Origin: Conchocele bisecta
Lineage: Eukaryota; Mollusca; Bivalvia; Lucinida; Thyasiridae
DNA: 64,000 bases
Direction of reading: 5' to 3'
NCBI GenBank assembly: GCA_029237695.1
Contig: CM055266.1
Location: 112,609,370 to 112,673,369, forward strand
The notes below the pieces were generated by a model that saw only the letters and a program-made list of their open reading frames with translations, made no database searches and was not told the DNA's origin. Of the stretch, positions 1 through 10,877 are shown in pieces (positions within the stretch are counted from its first letter, which is position 1; the number at the start of each line of letters is the position of its first letter). The position numbers and the translations under genes are program-made.

Positions 1-217
1 CTCATCGTCATATCCATGCGAGTGGGAAACAAACTATTTAGTTTGGTACACGTTCGTTCTAAAATACCCATTTTCGACATCAGATAAGAAAAGACACATA
101 TGAATTAGTCAATCTTCATTTTACTTCTCTGTGCAAATTGCCGACGCAATTGTATGTATTACATTAATAAGGTACATATACATATCACTGCCTAACTAGA
201 GTCGTAAGGAAGCCAAC

Positions 218-255
218 ACGGACAAGCCATGTGAATTTGTACCTAAGACGTTGTG
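218..255. mobile_element. Truncated end of MITE family R
   Basis: The sequence around GACAAGCCATGTGAATTTG followed by TACCTAAGACG matches the left end of the fuller family R copy at 3215-3488. The remainder is missing; the foldback element starting at 283 follows. Call rests on one short match. Confidence 0.4.
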
Positions 256-282
256 CGAGATCTCATGAACACTACTATTTAC

Positions 283-774
283 TACGGAGCCCCACAGGGA
301 TTTATTAATTCGTTCCCACGAAATAACAATTTGTTCCCTCAATTTAACAATTTGTTCCCACAAATTAACAATTCGTTCCCTCGAATTAACAATTCGTTCC
401 CACGAAATAATAATTCGTTCCCTCGAATTAACAGTTCGTTCCCACGAAAATGACAATTCGTTCCCTCAATTTAACAATTCGTTCACTCGAATTAACAATT
501 CGTTCGCACGATATAAAAATTCGTTCCTACGAATTAACAATTCGTTACCGTGGGTACGAATTGTTATTTCGTGGGAACGAATTGTTAAATTTAGGGAACG
601 AATTGTTAATTCTTGGGAACTAATTGTTAATTCGTGGGAACGAATTGTTAAATTGAGGGAACGAATTGTTAATTCGTGGGAACGAATTGTTAATTCGAAG
701 GAAGGATTTGTTAAATTGAGGGAACGAATTGTTATTTCGTGGGAACGAATTAATAAAAAACATCCATGTCCCCA
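283..774. mobile_element. Foldback minisatellite transposon, copy 1
   Basis: The interior is two opposed arrays of a 21-bp unit (AATTCGTTCCC plus ACGAAATAAC or TCAATTTAAC variants). The first half reads GTTCCC on the plus strand and the second half reads GGGAAC, meeting near 550, so the whole folds back on itself. The left end TACGGAGCCCCACAGGGA is the terminal inverted repeat seen in the other copies (5791, 39032, 39726). The right terminus is shortened to CATGTCCC. The 21-bp period keeps frames open on both strands; these ORFs are treated as non-coding. Confidence 0.75.
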
Positions 775-1336
775 TGTCACGTTTCTGTGAAAATGTTAAA
801 ATGTCTACTTTCAACACCTATTACAAAACTTATCACTGTTGCTGTAAATATTGTTCATGAAATAATGCACAATTTGTCAGGTATAAATCACGTAGGTATT
901 TCTCAGTTATACTTTTCATTATAGGAATGAATGGCCTTTTTGTGGAATTTCCATAACTTTCAATGTCATTTACAGGAAATATCATACATGTTGTAAATAT
1001 TTCGCACGGCTTCGAATGTACAACATCACATAGCGTGTCTCATTTATTGTATGACGTTGACCTATTTTTTAATATAAGCAATTCGTCAATAGACATATTA
1101 CACACGGGTGGGCCGGACACATATGGAAAGTGGCAGGCGTTCTAAACAGTCACTTAAACAATGTTCTTCCTGTCTGGTTTAAATATATGTTCCACAGCAA
1201 ATCAGGCATTGCGTCCTCCAAGACACGTTTGCTTTTAGGTTGTAAGCATTAATTACTATGTACACACAAATACTCAAGAAGCTGTATTTAAATAACTGAT
1301 TTTGGTACACTAGCCAAATGCATCACAAGTGTTTAA
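775..1336. other. No gene recognised
   Basis: AT-rich sequence. A short piece at 923-955 (GGAATGAATGGCC then TTTTTGTGGAATTT) matches one arm of the 165-bp palindrome at 42215-42379, so a relic of that element lies here. Nothing else could be assigned. Confidence 0.4.
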
Positions 1337-1426
1337 GATATATCGATGGTCTAGTAACATAAGGTCGTAACTGCTATGCTAAAGCATAGCACTTACGACC
1401 TTATGTTACTAGACCATCGATATATC
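1337..1426. repeat. Near-perfect 90-bp palindrome
   Basis: The arms begin GATATATCGATGGTCTAG and end CTAGACCATCGATATATC, with TAACATAAGGTCG inside and a tiny loop around AGCATAGC. No terminal repeat or target duplication was recognised, and no second copy is seen in the window. It has the hairpin-core form common to many MITEs here. Confidence 0.75.
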
Positions 1427-1853
1427 ATTAGATATCTACATTTCTACCCATTTTAAAAAAACATCATATCTTTCGCCAACAACTGGTTAAAATTGTTCAG
1501 AGTTATCCATTCACCAGGATAAGATATGGTACGTTGGCATACATTAGGTTTTTCGTATTTTAGATTACTTAGCAATCAAAGTACGTGCACATTGTAAGCG
1601 ATGAATTTGCTGAAATTTTGTCGGTTACGTTATATATATAACATTTTAATGCAAAAGGATGAACAACGAAATAATAGCGCGAGAGTGTCAAAGAACAATA
1701 GTTAGGCGGCACTGACCATTATAACCATATATTCTTAATTAGTTGGCTAGTGAATATAGTTTCGATAACATCTTTTCATATGTATTGCCCCGCCAACGAA
1801 TGGTGAGAGGGGCATATAGTGTTACCGGCGTCCGTACGTACGTACGTCCCTCC

Positions 1854-2045
1854 CGAAACCTTAACGCTCGGGTAAATGCCTCATAATTTCTGTTTCCTTG
1901 CTTGGATCTGCTTCACATTTCACACACGCATTGCTCCAATGGTCCACTACCGCCCTGTGACAAATCACATTCGTCCCGCCCCCGCTAAGCCCAGGGTCAA
2001 GGTCACAGTCTTGGTGCGTTCGAAACCTTAACGCTCGGGTAAATG
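1854..2045 (+). repeat. Spaced direct repeat, 25 bp
   Basis: The segment beginning CGAAACCTTAACGCTCGG occurs at 1854-1878 and again at 2021-2045, a spacing of 167 bp. Sequence after each copy is still similar (CCTCATAATTTC versus GCTTATAATCAA), suggesting an old local duplication. A (TACG)n run precedes it at 1834-1846. Confidence 0.6.
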
Positions 2046-2300
2046 GCTTATAATCAAATATGCCTCGTTTTATTTGGCTGCCAGCGGGGGCATTCGTGTG
2101 CCGACAGGCCACATTGCTAGTTAAAACGATGTAACGAGATATAGCGCCACTCTCACTTCATGTTGACTGGCCCTCTTAACTATAGAGGTTATTACATGCC
2201 TAGTTTGATATCAACCTAGGTATCAGCCAGATGTAACTTGATATCAGCCTGAGACCGAAGTCAGATACGGGTACGAGACATGTTATTACCCAGCAACAGT

Positions 2301-2372
2301 GCTATCTGACTGGGAAAGGTGGTATCTGACTGGGAATGGTGATATCTGACTGGGAAAGGTGATATCTGACTA
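2301..2372 (+). repeat. 20-bp tandem repeat
   Basis: Three and a half units of a 20-bp motif, GATATCTGACTGGGAAAGGT with small changes. A variant also stands nearby at about 2237 (TTGATATCAGCCTGAGAC). Confidence 0.8.
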
Positions 2373-2403
2373 GATTCCACTGTGTATCAGCCTGTGTCTT
2401 ACA

Positions 2404-2625
2404 TGTGGCTGTGACTGGAGAAAATGTGTTTATTGTATTTAAGACCAGTGTAGCTCCTGATCAAATACTACACTCATGTAGCATCATGATGGCAATCCAT
2501 ATCGCTTGTTAGAAGAATGACGGGTGTTTAATTGATGTAATGGCGAACAGTGCAGATCCTGATCAGACTATGCGGGGACACAGGCTGATCTGGTTATACA
2601 CTGGTTGCAAAACCCATTTGGATGG
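2404..2625. mobile_element. MITE family A copy
   Basis: The left end TGTGGCTGTGACTGGAG is the family A terminus. The body contains the family blocks AGTGTAGCTCCTGATCAAA, GCGAACAGTGCAGATCCTG and a tail ending near CAAAACCCATTTGG. The right inverted end (CTCCAGTCACAGCCACA) is absent, so the copy is 3' truncated. Better copies are at 10679-10877 and 36731-36966. Confidence 0.7.
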
Positions 2626-3214
2626 CACAGCTGGACGGATAGGTGTATGCACATATGCAAGTATCTAATTACATAATGAAATAGGAATGCCAAGCTCGTT
2701 TGAGATGGGAGAACAACAAATATCTGCATTGGTGTAATAATGTAATTTATACACAACGGAAAAACACACCGTAATAACAATAAGAAGGTGTTAATATATC
2801 TTATGGATCAGAGAAACTGTTCCCAGCTCCGGGAAAAACCGTATAATCGATGGAATTGTAACGACAACAATTGAATTTTTTGTTTATTTCTGCCAAGATG
2901 GCGTCTGCATAAATTATCGTCACGTGACTTGTGTAGCCAGGTGCTCAGCCAGAGGACGCGAACCCTGGCTGCAGGCGAGTATTCAGCTGGTCATCCAAAA
3001 TAGATTATCTGCAATAATCATCATATGCCCCATTCCTCCAGTCACAGCAATATAAGATATTGCTATAGGCAAATCAAGGCCAGAAATAGTCAATGTTTTG
3101 ATAGTAAAGTAATAATTAATTGCATTGTCGCAAGTTATCACACTGTAGCAAGCACCAATTCTCAGCCTGAGATACGTTTTAATACATTGTTAAATGATTT
3201 TGCAACATTCATTT
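2626..3214. other. No gene recognised
   Basis: Short ORFs on both strands show no codon bias or motif. A run near 2935-2990 with CCAGCCAGAGGACGCG is slightly GC-richer but has no recognisable feature. Confidence 0.3.
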
Positions 3215-3488
3215 ACACGCGAGATAAGCCATGTGATTTTGTATCTACATATAATCTCATGAAACATAGTTGCAGAAACTATGATGTATTCTGTAAATGA
3301 CGTCAACATTTGTTATCGAAACAGGACAAATGTCCAGAGCAAATGCGGGATTCTATTCGGAATTTACTATGAGAATCTCGTCAAATTCTGATGTCATTAG
3401 GGAAAACAATCGCCGTTTTTGTAAACATTTTTGATGAACATGCGTACATTTTCTTAGGTACAAAATCACATGGCTCGTCTCATGTGTG
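3215..3488. mobile_element. MITE family R copy
   Basis: Imperfect terminal inverted repeats: left end around GATAAGCCATGTGATTTTG, right end around CAAAATCACATGGCTCG. Related sequence occurs at 6590-6660 and in both segmental-duplication copies near 49420-49635 and 53480-53690, where the right end TACAAAATCACATTACATG is recognisable. Confidence 0.6.
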
Positions 3489-3720
3489 TGCATGTAGAGT
3501 CTCTTTGGCCTACTGACAGAAGTCGCTGATATTTACTTATCGGTTTTCCTTATACTTCTGTTTCTTTGTTAATTTTCATATTCGTGATGTCTTCAGTTCA
3601 ATGTGTAAGATCAGTGTGTGTTTCCTCCGGTTATTGCACTACATCCAGGATGACCGATCGTCTCCACTATTTACTGTTAATACTTCATTAATACTCTACT
3701 ATTAATCAAGTGGAACTGTC

Positions 3721-3863
3721 CTGGGGGCAGTTTCACTAAACTTCGTACGACTAAAATGTTCGTAAGTGCATAATTATGATAGTCTGTAAATTGCACATTA
3801 ACAATGTTTTCTTGTAAACAATTATTGGATTTACATTTATTGAGCATAGGCTGCATATCCCTG
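3721..3863. mobile_element. MITE family F, truncated
   Basis: The left end GTTTCACTAAACTTCGTACG, the motif TTCGTAAGTGC and the central TTGAGCATAGGCTGCAT are present. The second half of the palindrome and the right end are missing apart from CCCTGG. Confidence 0.75.
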
Positions 3864-3889
3864 GTGCCGATGATAAAATATCGTATGTC

Positions 3890-4055
3890 TCATAATTAGG
3901 AGATAGTAAATCCTAATTAGGAGATACTAAGCATTTAGTATCTCCTAATTAGTACTTAGTATATCTTAATTATGACTTACTGTCTCCTTCTTAGGACTTA
4001 CTGTTTGTGTTAATGCTAAACACTGTTTTATCTCCTAATTGGGAGTAATAGTGTC
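3890..4055. repeat. Opposed AATTAGGAGATA minisatellite
   Basis: Units AATTAGGAGATA occur on the plus strand in the first half. Their complement TATCTCCTAATTAG follows from about 3950, with degenerate units to 4045. This is a small head-to-head array of the same architecture as the 21-bp foldback elements. Confidence 0.6.
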
Positions 4056-4247
4056 TGATTTTTATTTTTTGTTAGGTCACCCGCATTTTATAGCGTTTTT
4101 ACCAATATTCGCTCTTCTCAAACTCCGGAATTCTTGGTGTCTACATGTATATTATGTGCCAATAATGGTAGTATATCCTTTGGTTTTAACTGTGCTAAAA
4201 TGACGAGCAATCTCAAGAGATCCGTGGTAATCTCCGAACATGACGTC

Positions 4248-4556
4248 CAGTAGCCGATTTCATCAAAATTGCAAAGTATACTTATCTAGCAAAGTATACT
4301 TTGAGGGAGAAATTTTCAGTTTAAAGATAAATTTATTAATTTTTATTATACTGAATTTATTACATTATCACAGCCATTTTGGCTGTGATAATGTAATCAA
4401 TTCAGTATACTAATTCTGCATATTTGTAATCATCAAATATATGCAGTCGTCGGTTCTATATGACATAATGCATTTTAGGAAAAATAAAAGATTACTCCCT
4501 CAAAGTATACTTTGCTAGATAAGTATACTTTGCAATTTTTATGAAATCGGCAACAG
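4248..4556. mobile_element. MITE family G copy
   Basis: Terminal inverted repeats CAGTAGCCGATTTCATC and GAAATCGGCAACAG. Sub-terminal GCAAAGTATACTTATC blocks occur on both sides. A central near-perfect palindrome is built on ATTACATTATCACAGCC. Seven further whole or partial copies lie in this window, so the family boundaries are well supported. Confidence 0.85.
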
Positions 4557-5435
4557 AAATAACGAAATGCAGTTCACGTGCGATTTATTGCACCTTTTCA
4601 ATTGTGTGGAGACATGTTTCATTATATTCGTAGGCGATGATTCAAACGTTTACTTGCAATGGCTTAAGCGGAATTCAATGTAATATATAGTGTATTTATA
4701 CTCAACAAAAACTATATAGAATGTCTGATTTTGAAATTTAGGTCATCTATTTTCCAAATATTGCATGTATATGTATGTGAACCTTTATATGAAGACTTTA
4801 TGTAGAGCTATGAAAACATATTGGTCCATGTGAGCAATTAAGAAGTCCATAAATGGCACGTTCGGTCACCCTCGTGCACTGTAAATGTAACCGGTTGCCG
4901 TAGTGTACCTGATTCCGGCGTATGCTCCTGTAAGCATTTCCATGATTTGTTTGTGTTGCATAAGCGGTTTGCCTTAAATTGCTATGTGGTATTGTGAACA
5001 AGACGTAGCATATATATGTACCTGCTAGAAAGTTAAATCGCTTAAAATGTGTTTTTATAGACTGTTCACCTGCTGAAAATGAAAACAAGAACATGTAGTA
5101 CGTTTATAAGAAGTACGCATTTGCAAATAATTGTGAAACTGAACTGCATTGAATATAATAGATGGTCTCATGGCTAATAAAGGATACATTGTGACGTTTG
5201 AGACCTGTTTGGCCAAGGCCTACGCTATTCGCCTTTCTGTTAATCAGCATCGTTTCGTAATACCTTTGAATAGTGGTGTGTGATTGTACGAGCTGCACTG
5301 AAACTAGTTTTCGTAAAAGGCGTCTGAAACTGACACGATATTCTGCATGAGCGCCGAATCTTGCGTCAACTCTCGACGTTGTCAATGAAAACAAATACAC
5401 GTTTTTCCCGAAATAAAGATCAGCTACATGTAAAA
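4557..5435. other. No gene recognised
   Basis: Two adjacent minus-strand ORFs of about 98 codons (4798-5094 and 5104-5400) have no recognisable domain, no signal peptide and no splice context. They are regarded as chance. Confidence 0.3.
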
Positions 5436-5728
5436 CACCTGCGATGAGATTCGGAACGTATTACCGAACAGAACCCATGTGAAGCATGTGCTCAATGTTC
5501 TTCATGGCGCGTTATACGCAACCGTGTGCGTTAATCGTGTCCATATTATCAACGTTTCTGAACATCTATTGACAATGCCACCTCAAGTTCAAGCAGCTTG
5601 ATTGACGCCAGCCTGAGCTGTTCTACAGCTCAGGCTCCGTCAATCAAGCTGCTTGATTTCAAGTACAATATTTTAATATTTTGAAATAAAGGACTTAACA
5701 AATTTGGCGAGATTAGCACAGGCGGTGA
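5436..5728. mobile_element. MITE family H copy
   Basis: The central palindrome (5589-5659) has arms CAAGCAGCTTGATTGACG and CGTCAATCAAGCTGCTTG around AGCCTGAGCTGT. Outer ends CACCTGCGATGAGATTCGG and GCGAGATTAGCACAGGCGGTG are imperfect inverted repeats matching family H ends at 47026 and 51390. Outer limits are less certain than the core. Confidence 0.6.
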
Positions 5729-5790
5729 TGTTCTAGTTTATCCATGCCTGTGTGAAGAGGCACATTTTTCGCCCCATTACGTCTGGTGTG

Positions 5791-6186
5791 TACGGGGACC
5801 CGCAGGGGGCGTATACTTCTTCTTTTTATTAATTCGTTCCCACGAAATAACAATACGTTCCCTCAATTTAACAATTCGTTCCCGCGAATTAACAATTCGT
5901 TCCCACGAATTAACAATTCGTTTCCTCAATTTAACAATTCTTTCCCACGAAATAACAATTCGTTCCCACGGGAACGAATTTTTTAATTCGTGGGAACGAA
6001 TTGTTATATCGTGGGAACGAATTGTTAAATCGAGGAAACGAATTGTTAAATTGAGGGAACGAATTGTCATTTCGTGGAAACGAATTGTTAAATCGAGGAA
6101 ACGAATTGTTAAATTGAGGGAATTAATTGTTATTTCGTGGAAACGAATTAATGACAAAAAACCCATGTCCTCTGCGGGACTCCGTA
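5791..6186. mobile_element. Foldback minisatellite transposon, copy 2
   Basis: Both terminal inverted repeats are present: TACGGGGACCCGCAGGGG at the left and CTCTGCGGGACTCCGTA at the right. Direct repeats GGTGTG (5785-5790) and GGCGTG (6187-6192) flank it, a likely 6-bp target duplication with one change. The interior is two opposed 21-bp arrays meeting near 5970. Confidence 0.8.
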
Positions 6187-6674
6187 GGCGTGATCATTAG
6201 CTGCTAATACATAACTCTGCACAAACTCCCGTATCATCCGTAGAAGACATATGTGACCGCAACTAGCCTGATCATCAGCATCCATATGTGTTGTGTTGCG
6301 AATCGATTGGCAGCGCAACTGCTTTAGATATTGTTAAACAAGCACTTGTTACTTTGTAGGGGTGTGTGTTGTATGTCTGTTTATAATATACATGTAGTTA
6401 CATTTCCTCACATGCACCTAAGAAGATGATCATTTTTTCATGAAATATAACTAGAGAAACTGATATTTCATTAAATGAAATAAAGTACAAAGTTCTCATA
6501 GCAGATGCGGACCAGAATGCTTGATTGGTTATGACGATTTCGTCAACTTCTGACGTCATTTAAGTAGAATATCGTAACTATTGTTAGTATTAATACTGAA
6601 AAAGCGTACATCTTCTTAGTTACAAAAGCACATAGCACATGCACAGGACATACGCGAGATCATGTTATGCCATT

Positions 6675-6982
6675 TATCCCGTCAACACAGTGCGCATGTG
6701 CCGTGAAACACGGTGCCGTGAAACATTTTTGATATCCTGTCAATACGACCTAATCACCGCGTATGGATATGTGCGGTGGCTGGGGTTATTTTTTTTTTTG
6801 CATTTTAAAGCCATTTGTAGGTGTTGACGAGATAAATAGAATAGTAGGTTAGTACAGTGAGTGGGAAGAAATATCTGGCGCGGCACGGAAACGGGATGTG
6901 CTCGGCAGAACCTCGCTCATCCCGTTTCCTAAGCCTTGCCATATATTTTTCCCATTCACGGCACTAACCTACTACTCTCTAT
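6675..6982 (+). mobile_element. Composite MITE family B copy
   Basis: Two adjoining inverted-repeat pairs. Part 1 starts TATCCCGTCAACACAG and ends GTGTTGACGAGATA near 6832. Part 2 starts AGAATAGTAGGTTAGT and ends CACTAACCTACTACTCT. Between the arms of part 2 lies a second palindrome around AAACGGGATGTGCTCGGC. The same two-part order is found in five other copies, so it appears to move as one unit. Confidence 0.8.
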
Positions 6983-7404
6983 ATACTGGTGCCTGAGTGT
7001 TGCCCAACCTGTTGCCCTGGCATTTCGATCATAGCCCTGTCCACCCTCCGTTGTTTCTTTCAGAACATGTCACGTTATATGGGGTGAATATAAAACAAGA
7101 CGCCACATTTCAAATTCTCATATCTCACAAACTATGAATATTTAAGTTGTATTTGGCATAGTATCATTGCAAGCAGTTCTCACTGACATCTGAAAGTTTC
7201 AACTCGATATTTATAGTATTACAATGTGGTGATAAAATACAAATACATATCAAGATAAAAAATGAATGGAATTAATTCATTGAATACTAAAAATATTGCA
7301 AAGTCAACAAGTAAACCGCCATATAAACTATCTAAGCACGAAAACATGTATGTGTCGTAAATGTGCTAAACTGTGCAAACTTGCATTATGATATTAAGGG
7401 AAAT

Positions 7405-7773
7405 CAAGGTGCATGATCACGTGGTTACAACAACAACAACGTCGCCCACTCCAAAGTAAGTATTATGTGATAGTTTCCCTAATGTGCAACGGATCTTTAT
7501 GAAATATGGCGCAGCAAACGCGTCTTCATGAGCTGCATTTGGTGGTCCAGGGAGTTCGGCACAGACTCGATTATTCGCAAATACGACATAAGTTTGAGCG
7601 AAAATACAAAGACCACCAAATGCAGCTTGACAAGACGCGTTTGATGCGCCATATTTCATCACAATCCGTTACGTAATAAGGACAATATAAAAGAATACGT
7701 ACTTTGAATCAGATGGATTCTGGAAGTTTCAGTACTTGTTGTTGTTGTTAGTACCACGTGATAATACACCTTG
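7405..7773. mobile_element. MITE family O copy 1, 5-bp target duplication
   Basis: Terminal inverted repeats CAAGGTGCATGATCACGTGG and CCACGTGATAATACACCTTG, with sub-terminal (AAC)n and (GTT)n. It is flanked by GAAAT on both sides (7400-7404 and 7774-7778). Internal arms around GCAGCAAACGCGTCTT and AAGACGCGTTTGATGC make a nested hairpin. The superfamily is not assigned. Confidence 0.85.
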
Positions 7774-7778
7774 GAAAT

Positions 7779-8350
7779 GACGTATCTGACACACATCTCC
7801 AATTTGCTCACTACTGGTGGATTTGCAAGTTTGACTCCTACGCTATACTCTAACTGCATTTCTCACAAACTACTAGTTTATAAGCAAGCGGTTTGGCGTG
7901 TATGCATACAACTGATTGTATGTTCCAAAATTAATCCAAACTGCAGTTGGTACCTTAATTTAGAGATGTGAATAACCCTCATTCAATTAACTGCATTTCA
8001 GTTTTTGGATGTTAAGTTTTAAGTTTGTCCCTCATGGTTAACAACAAAGTTAGCGAGTTGAAACAGTTAAGTGTTAGAGACAAAACGCATGAATTGGTAC
8101 TATGAGACAGTATGCTGAATTAGTATGCATAATTGTGTAGATATGACAATTTGGATGTTGGTGTTTTTTATATTCATCCGATATGTGTTTATTGTTAATT
8201 CCATCGACATGTCAGTTTGGCGATTCCATGTTTTGAACTATACTTGAGTGTATAGTCGATACTCAAGCGAAACTATGATATGTTTCCTCATTTAGCTGCA
8301 AAGCAATGTATTGCATAAACAAAACGAATAGTCTTGCTAATATGCTTGAA
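7779..8350. other. No gene recognised
   Basis: AT-rich. A plus-strand ORF of 66 codons at 7771-7971 overlaps the MITE end and is judged spurious. A small stem around ACTATACTTGAGTGTATAG at 8237-8255 is the only structure noted. Confidence 0.3.
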
Positions 8351-8653
8351 CTGTAGCCTATTTCAACAACATTGCAAAGTATATTTTTCTAGCAAAGTAT
8401 ACTTTCAGGGAGAACTTTTCAATTTAAGGATAAATTTAGTATTTTTTTTCTGAATTTATTACATTATCACAGCCATTTTGGCTGTGATAATGTAATACAT
8501 TCAGTATAATAATTTTGCATACTTTTAATCATCAAATATATGCAGTGGTTAGTTCTATATGATATAATGCATTTCGGGAAAAATAAATGATTGCTCCATC
8601 AAAATATACTTTGCTATAAAAGCATACTTTGCAATGTTGGTGAAATAGGCTAA
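8351..8653. mobile_element. MITE family G copy
   Basis: CTGTAGCCTATTTCAACAAC at the left and GTGAAATAGGCTA at the right, with the central TTATCACAGCCATTTTGGC palindrome and GCAAAGTATA-type sub-terminal blocks. Complete in structure. Confidence 0.85.
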
Positions 8654-8922
8654 TGAGCATGAGCATATTTTCTTGATTATGAATATGCAATAAAAATAGT
8701 CGTTCATATACAGCAAATGTTCCTCTTTTTAAAAAAGACGGAAAGTACATATTTCGGTACGTGTTGTTGCACATCTTTCTACTATACAGTAGTATATGAT
8801 ACAACATGTAATAGTATACTGATATATCACGATTCAGAGAGTACAATGTACAGGCATGTCATTAGCAAGCAACAATACTTAGATATACCAATGACGTACG
8901 GGAATGCCAAACTGACAGGTCA

Positions 8923-9143
8923 CCTGGGGGCAGTTTAACCAAACTTCGTACGACTAAAATGTTCGTAAGTGCAAATTTAGGATCGTCTGAAAATTCCAAT
9001 TGATGGATTTACATTTATTGAGCATAGGCTGCATATGCAGCCTATGCTCAATAAATGTAAATCCAATACTTGTTTGCAAGAAAACATAGTTAATGTGAAA
9101 TGTACAGACTACGAAGTCGTACGAAGTTTAGTGAAACGGGCCC
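8923..9143. mobile_element. MITE family F copy
   Basis: CCTGGGGGCAGTTTAACC at the left and GTTTAGTGAAACGGGCCC at the right. The central perfect palindrome is ATTGAGCATAGGCTGCAT with its complement. The right-hand TTTGCACTTACGAACATT block is lost, so this is a deletion derivative. Confidence 0.85.
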
Positions 9144-9849
9144 GTGTTGTGTACAGTACCTTGCATGATTACCGTACCCTGTTTATAACCGAGGAGGGAG
9201 CAGTTTATATTCATGTGACGTGGTTACAATATACAGGTATACACGAAACATCGAAAAAATTAAAAGTAAGAGAATAAATAATTTGTGACAAGAAACATCA
9301 AATGTGAAATACATTTCAACTTTGCCGAATGTAAATACATTATAATAGTAATCATGTCGAGCAGCCTACTGTTGGGATAGTACTATATAATAAAGTAATA
9401 CATTTAATTGATCGTGTTATAAATATCAACAGACCATCGGCAAAGTACATTTTTTAAATACTTGTACATGTCTGTATCTGATTAAAAAACGCAGTTTGTT
9501 ATACATGTGTCTAAACAATCGACATATGTATGACATCTAAGATTGGCAACTATTTCTCAGATAATTTGCAATTATCAACATTCCACATCATTTATAATTA
9601 AATACGTTTTCTGGGTTTCTAATTTAGTCAAAGCATGTAAATGTACGCGTTGTTTGTTTCTATTAAATACATCTTTAGATACAATATGAAAATTAAATTC
9701 ATCTCTTACAGTAATAACGCCAAGGTCGATGCCAATAACAGTGACAGTTATACAATTCAATCGCAAACTGCCACGTTATTTCCGGAATAATTGAAAGAAC
9801 ATATGTTGCCACTCTTGTACACATTCTGCAATTGACGGGTCAGCTGAAT
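9144..9849. other. No gene recognised
   Basis: AT-rich sequence with no ORF above about 80 codons and no repeat with a second copy noticed in the window. Confidence 0.3.
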
Positions 9850-10096
9850 CAGGGGCCAGTTTCACTAAACTTTATACGACTAAATGTTCGTAAGTGCGTA
9901 ATTAGGATCGTCTGGTAAATTTCAATATATGGATTTACATTTATTGAGAATAGGCTGCATATGCAGCCTATGCTCAATAAATGTAAATCCAATAATTGTT
10001 TACAATAAAACATTGGTAATATGCAATTTAAAGGTGATCATAATTTTTCACTTTCAAACATTTTAGTCGTACGAAGTTTAGTGAAACGGCCCCCTG
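9850..10096. mobile_element. MITE family F copy
   Basis: CAGGGGCCAGTTTCACTAAA at the left and GTGAAACGGCCCCCTG at the right; the central palindrome is intact. The CAGGG start is reminiscent of hAT-type ends, but no clear 8-bp target duplication is visible, so no superfamily is claimed. Confidence 0.85.
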
Positions 10097-10678
10097 GGTG
10101 ATAGCTACTTCGTGTAATTAGCCAGCCTGATTCCACTGACTTCTTCAATTGTTAACGAAACAATATTTGGAATGGTTCGATATTGTTTGTGACGTAAATA
10201 AGACGTAACTACTAACACGTTAATCGAACTGCTCCTCTCTCTCATTTCAGTTGAACTGTGCGGAATTCCTCGCCCTTCATCGTGAAGTTATCTAGAGTCA
10301 CTTCCCTTGCATCGTGCTGTAAGATAGGTGGAGCCACCTGGTATCTAGAGTTACATACCTTGCATCGTGGCCTCGGAGGCGGATCCGTCACACTCGGAAT
10401 CTACAGTTATGCGCATTGCATAGTGGTGCGGCAAACGCGGCGCCACCGGAATTGTTCAAGCAACGACGAATGCATGTTGTTGACGTCATTGTCACGTGCC
10501 TAAAGCGAAAGGAGGCGACGCAACTCAGAGAGGCCATCCACGCTATTGATTCGTCCATATCATCACAGTTGCATGTTCCGTTTACTACACTGCATGCCGT
10601 TATATTGTTGTTGAATCATTTCGTCGTGTTATTGCATTTATCACACAAACACATTGGTATGCGGTGATGTAACTAATT
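10097..10678. other. Moderately GC-rich stretch, no gene assigned
   Basis: Overlapping plus-strand ORFs at 10258-10503 and 10416-10667 (81 and 83 codons) lack any recognisable motif. A short internal repeat, TAGAGTCACTTCCCTTGCAT and TAGAGTTACATACCTTGCAT, at about 10292 and 10347 is the only structure seen. Confidence 0.35.
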
Positions 10679-10877
10679 TGTGGCTGTGACTGGAGAAATG
10701 TGACCAGTGCGCACAGTCTGATCAGGATCTGCACTGTTCGCCATTCCATCAGTACGACACCCGGCGTGCTTCTAACAACAAATATAGATGATTTGCAGGC
10801 TGCATATGTATTCTATTTGATCAGGAGCTACACTGGTCACAGCTCACATAAGCCCCATTTCTCCAGTCACAGCCACA
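10679..10877. mobile_element. MITE family A copy
   Basis: Terminal inverted repeats TGTGGCTGTGACTGGAGAAA and TTTCTCCAGTCACAGCCACA. The internal mirror-like blocks CTGATCAGGATCTGCACTG and GATCAGGAGCTACACTGG are shared by all family A copies. Compact, about 199 bp. Confidence 0.85.

Noticed and set aside
1834..1846. (TACG)n run as a possible regulatory site
   Set aside because: A short simple repeat with no nearby gene to regulate.
4798..5400. Two adjacent 98-codon minus-strand ORFs
   Set aside because: Equal length is coincidental; no sequence similarity between them and no domain.
10258..10667. Overlapping plus-strand ORFs in a GC-richer patch
   Set aside because: Two frames overlap without a shared motif, and no splice or start context stands out.
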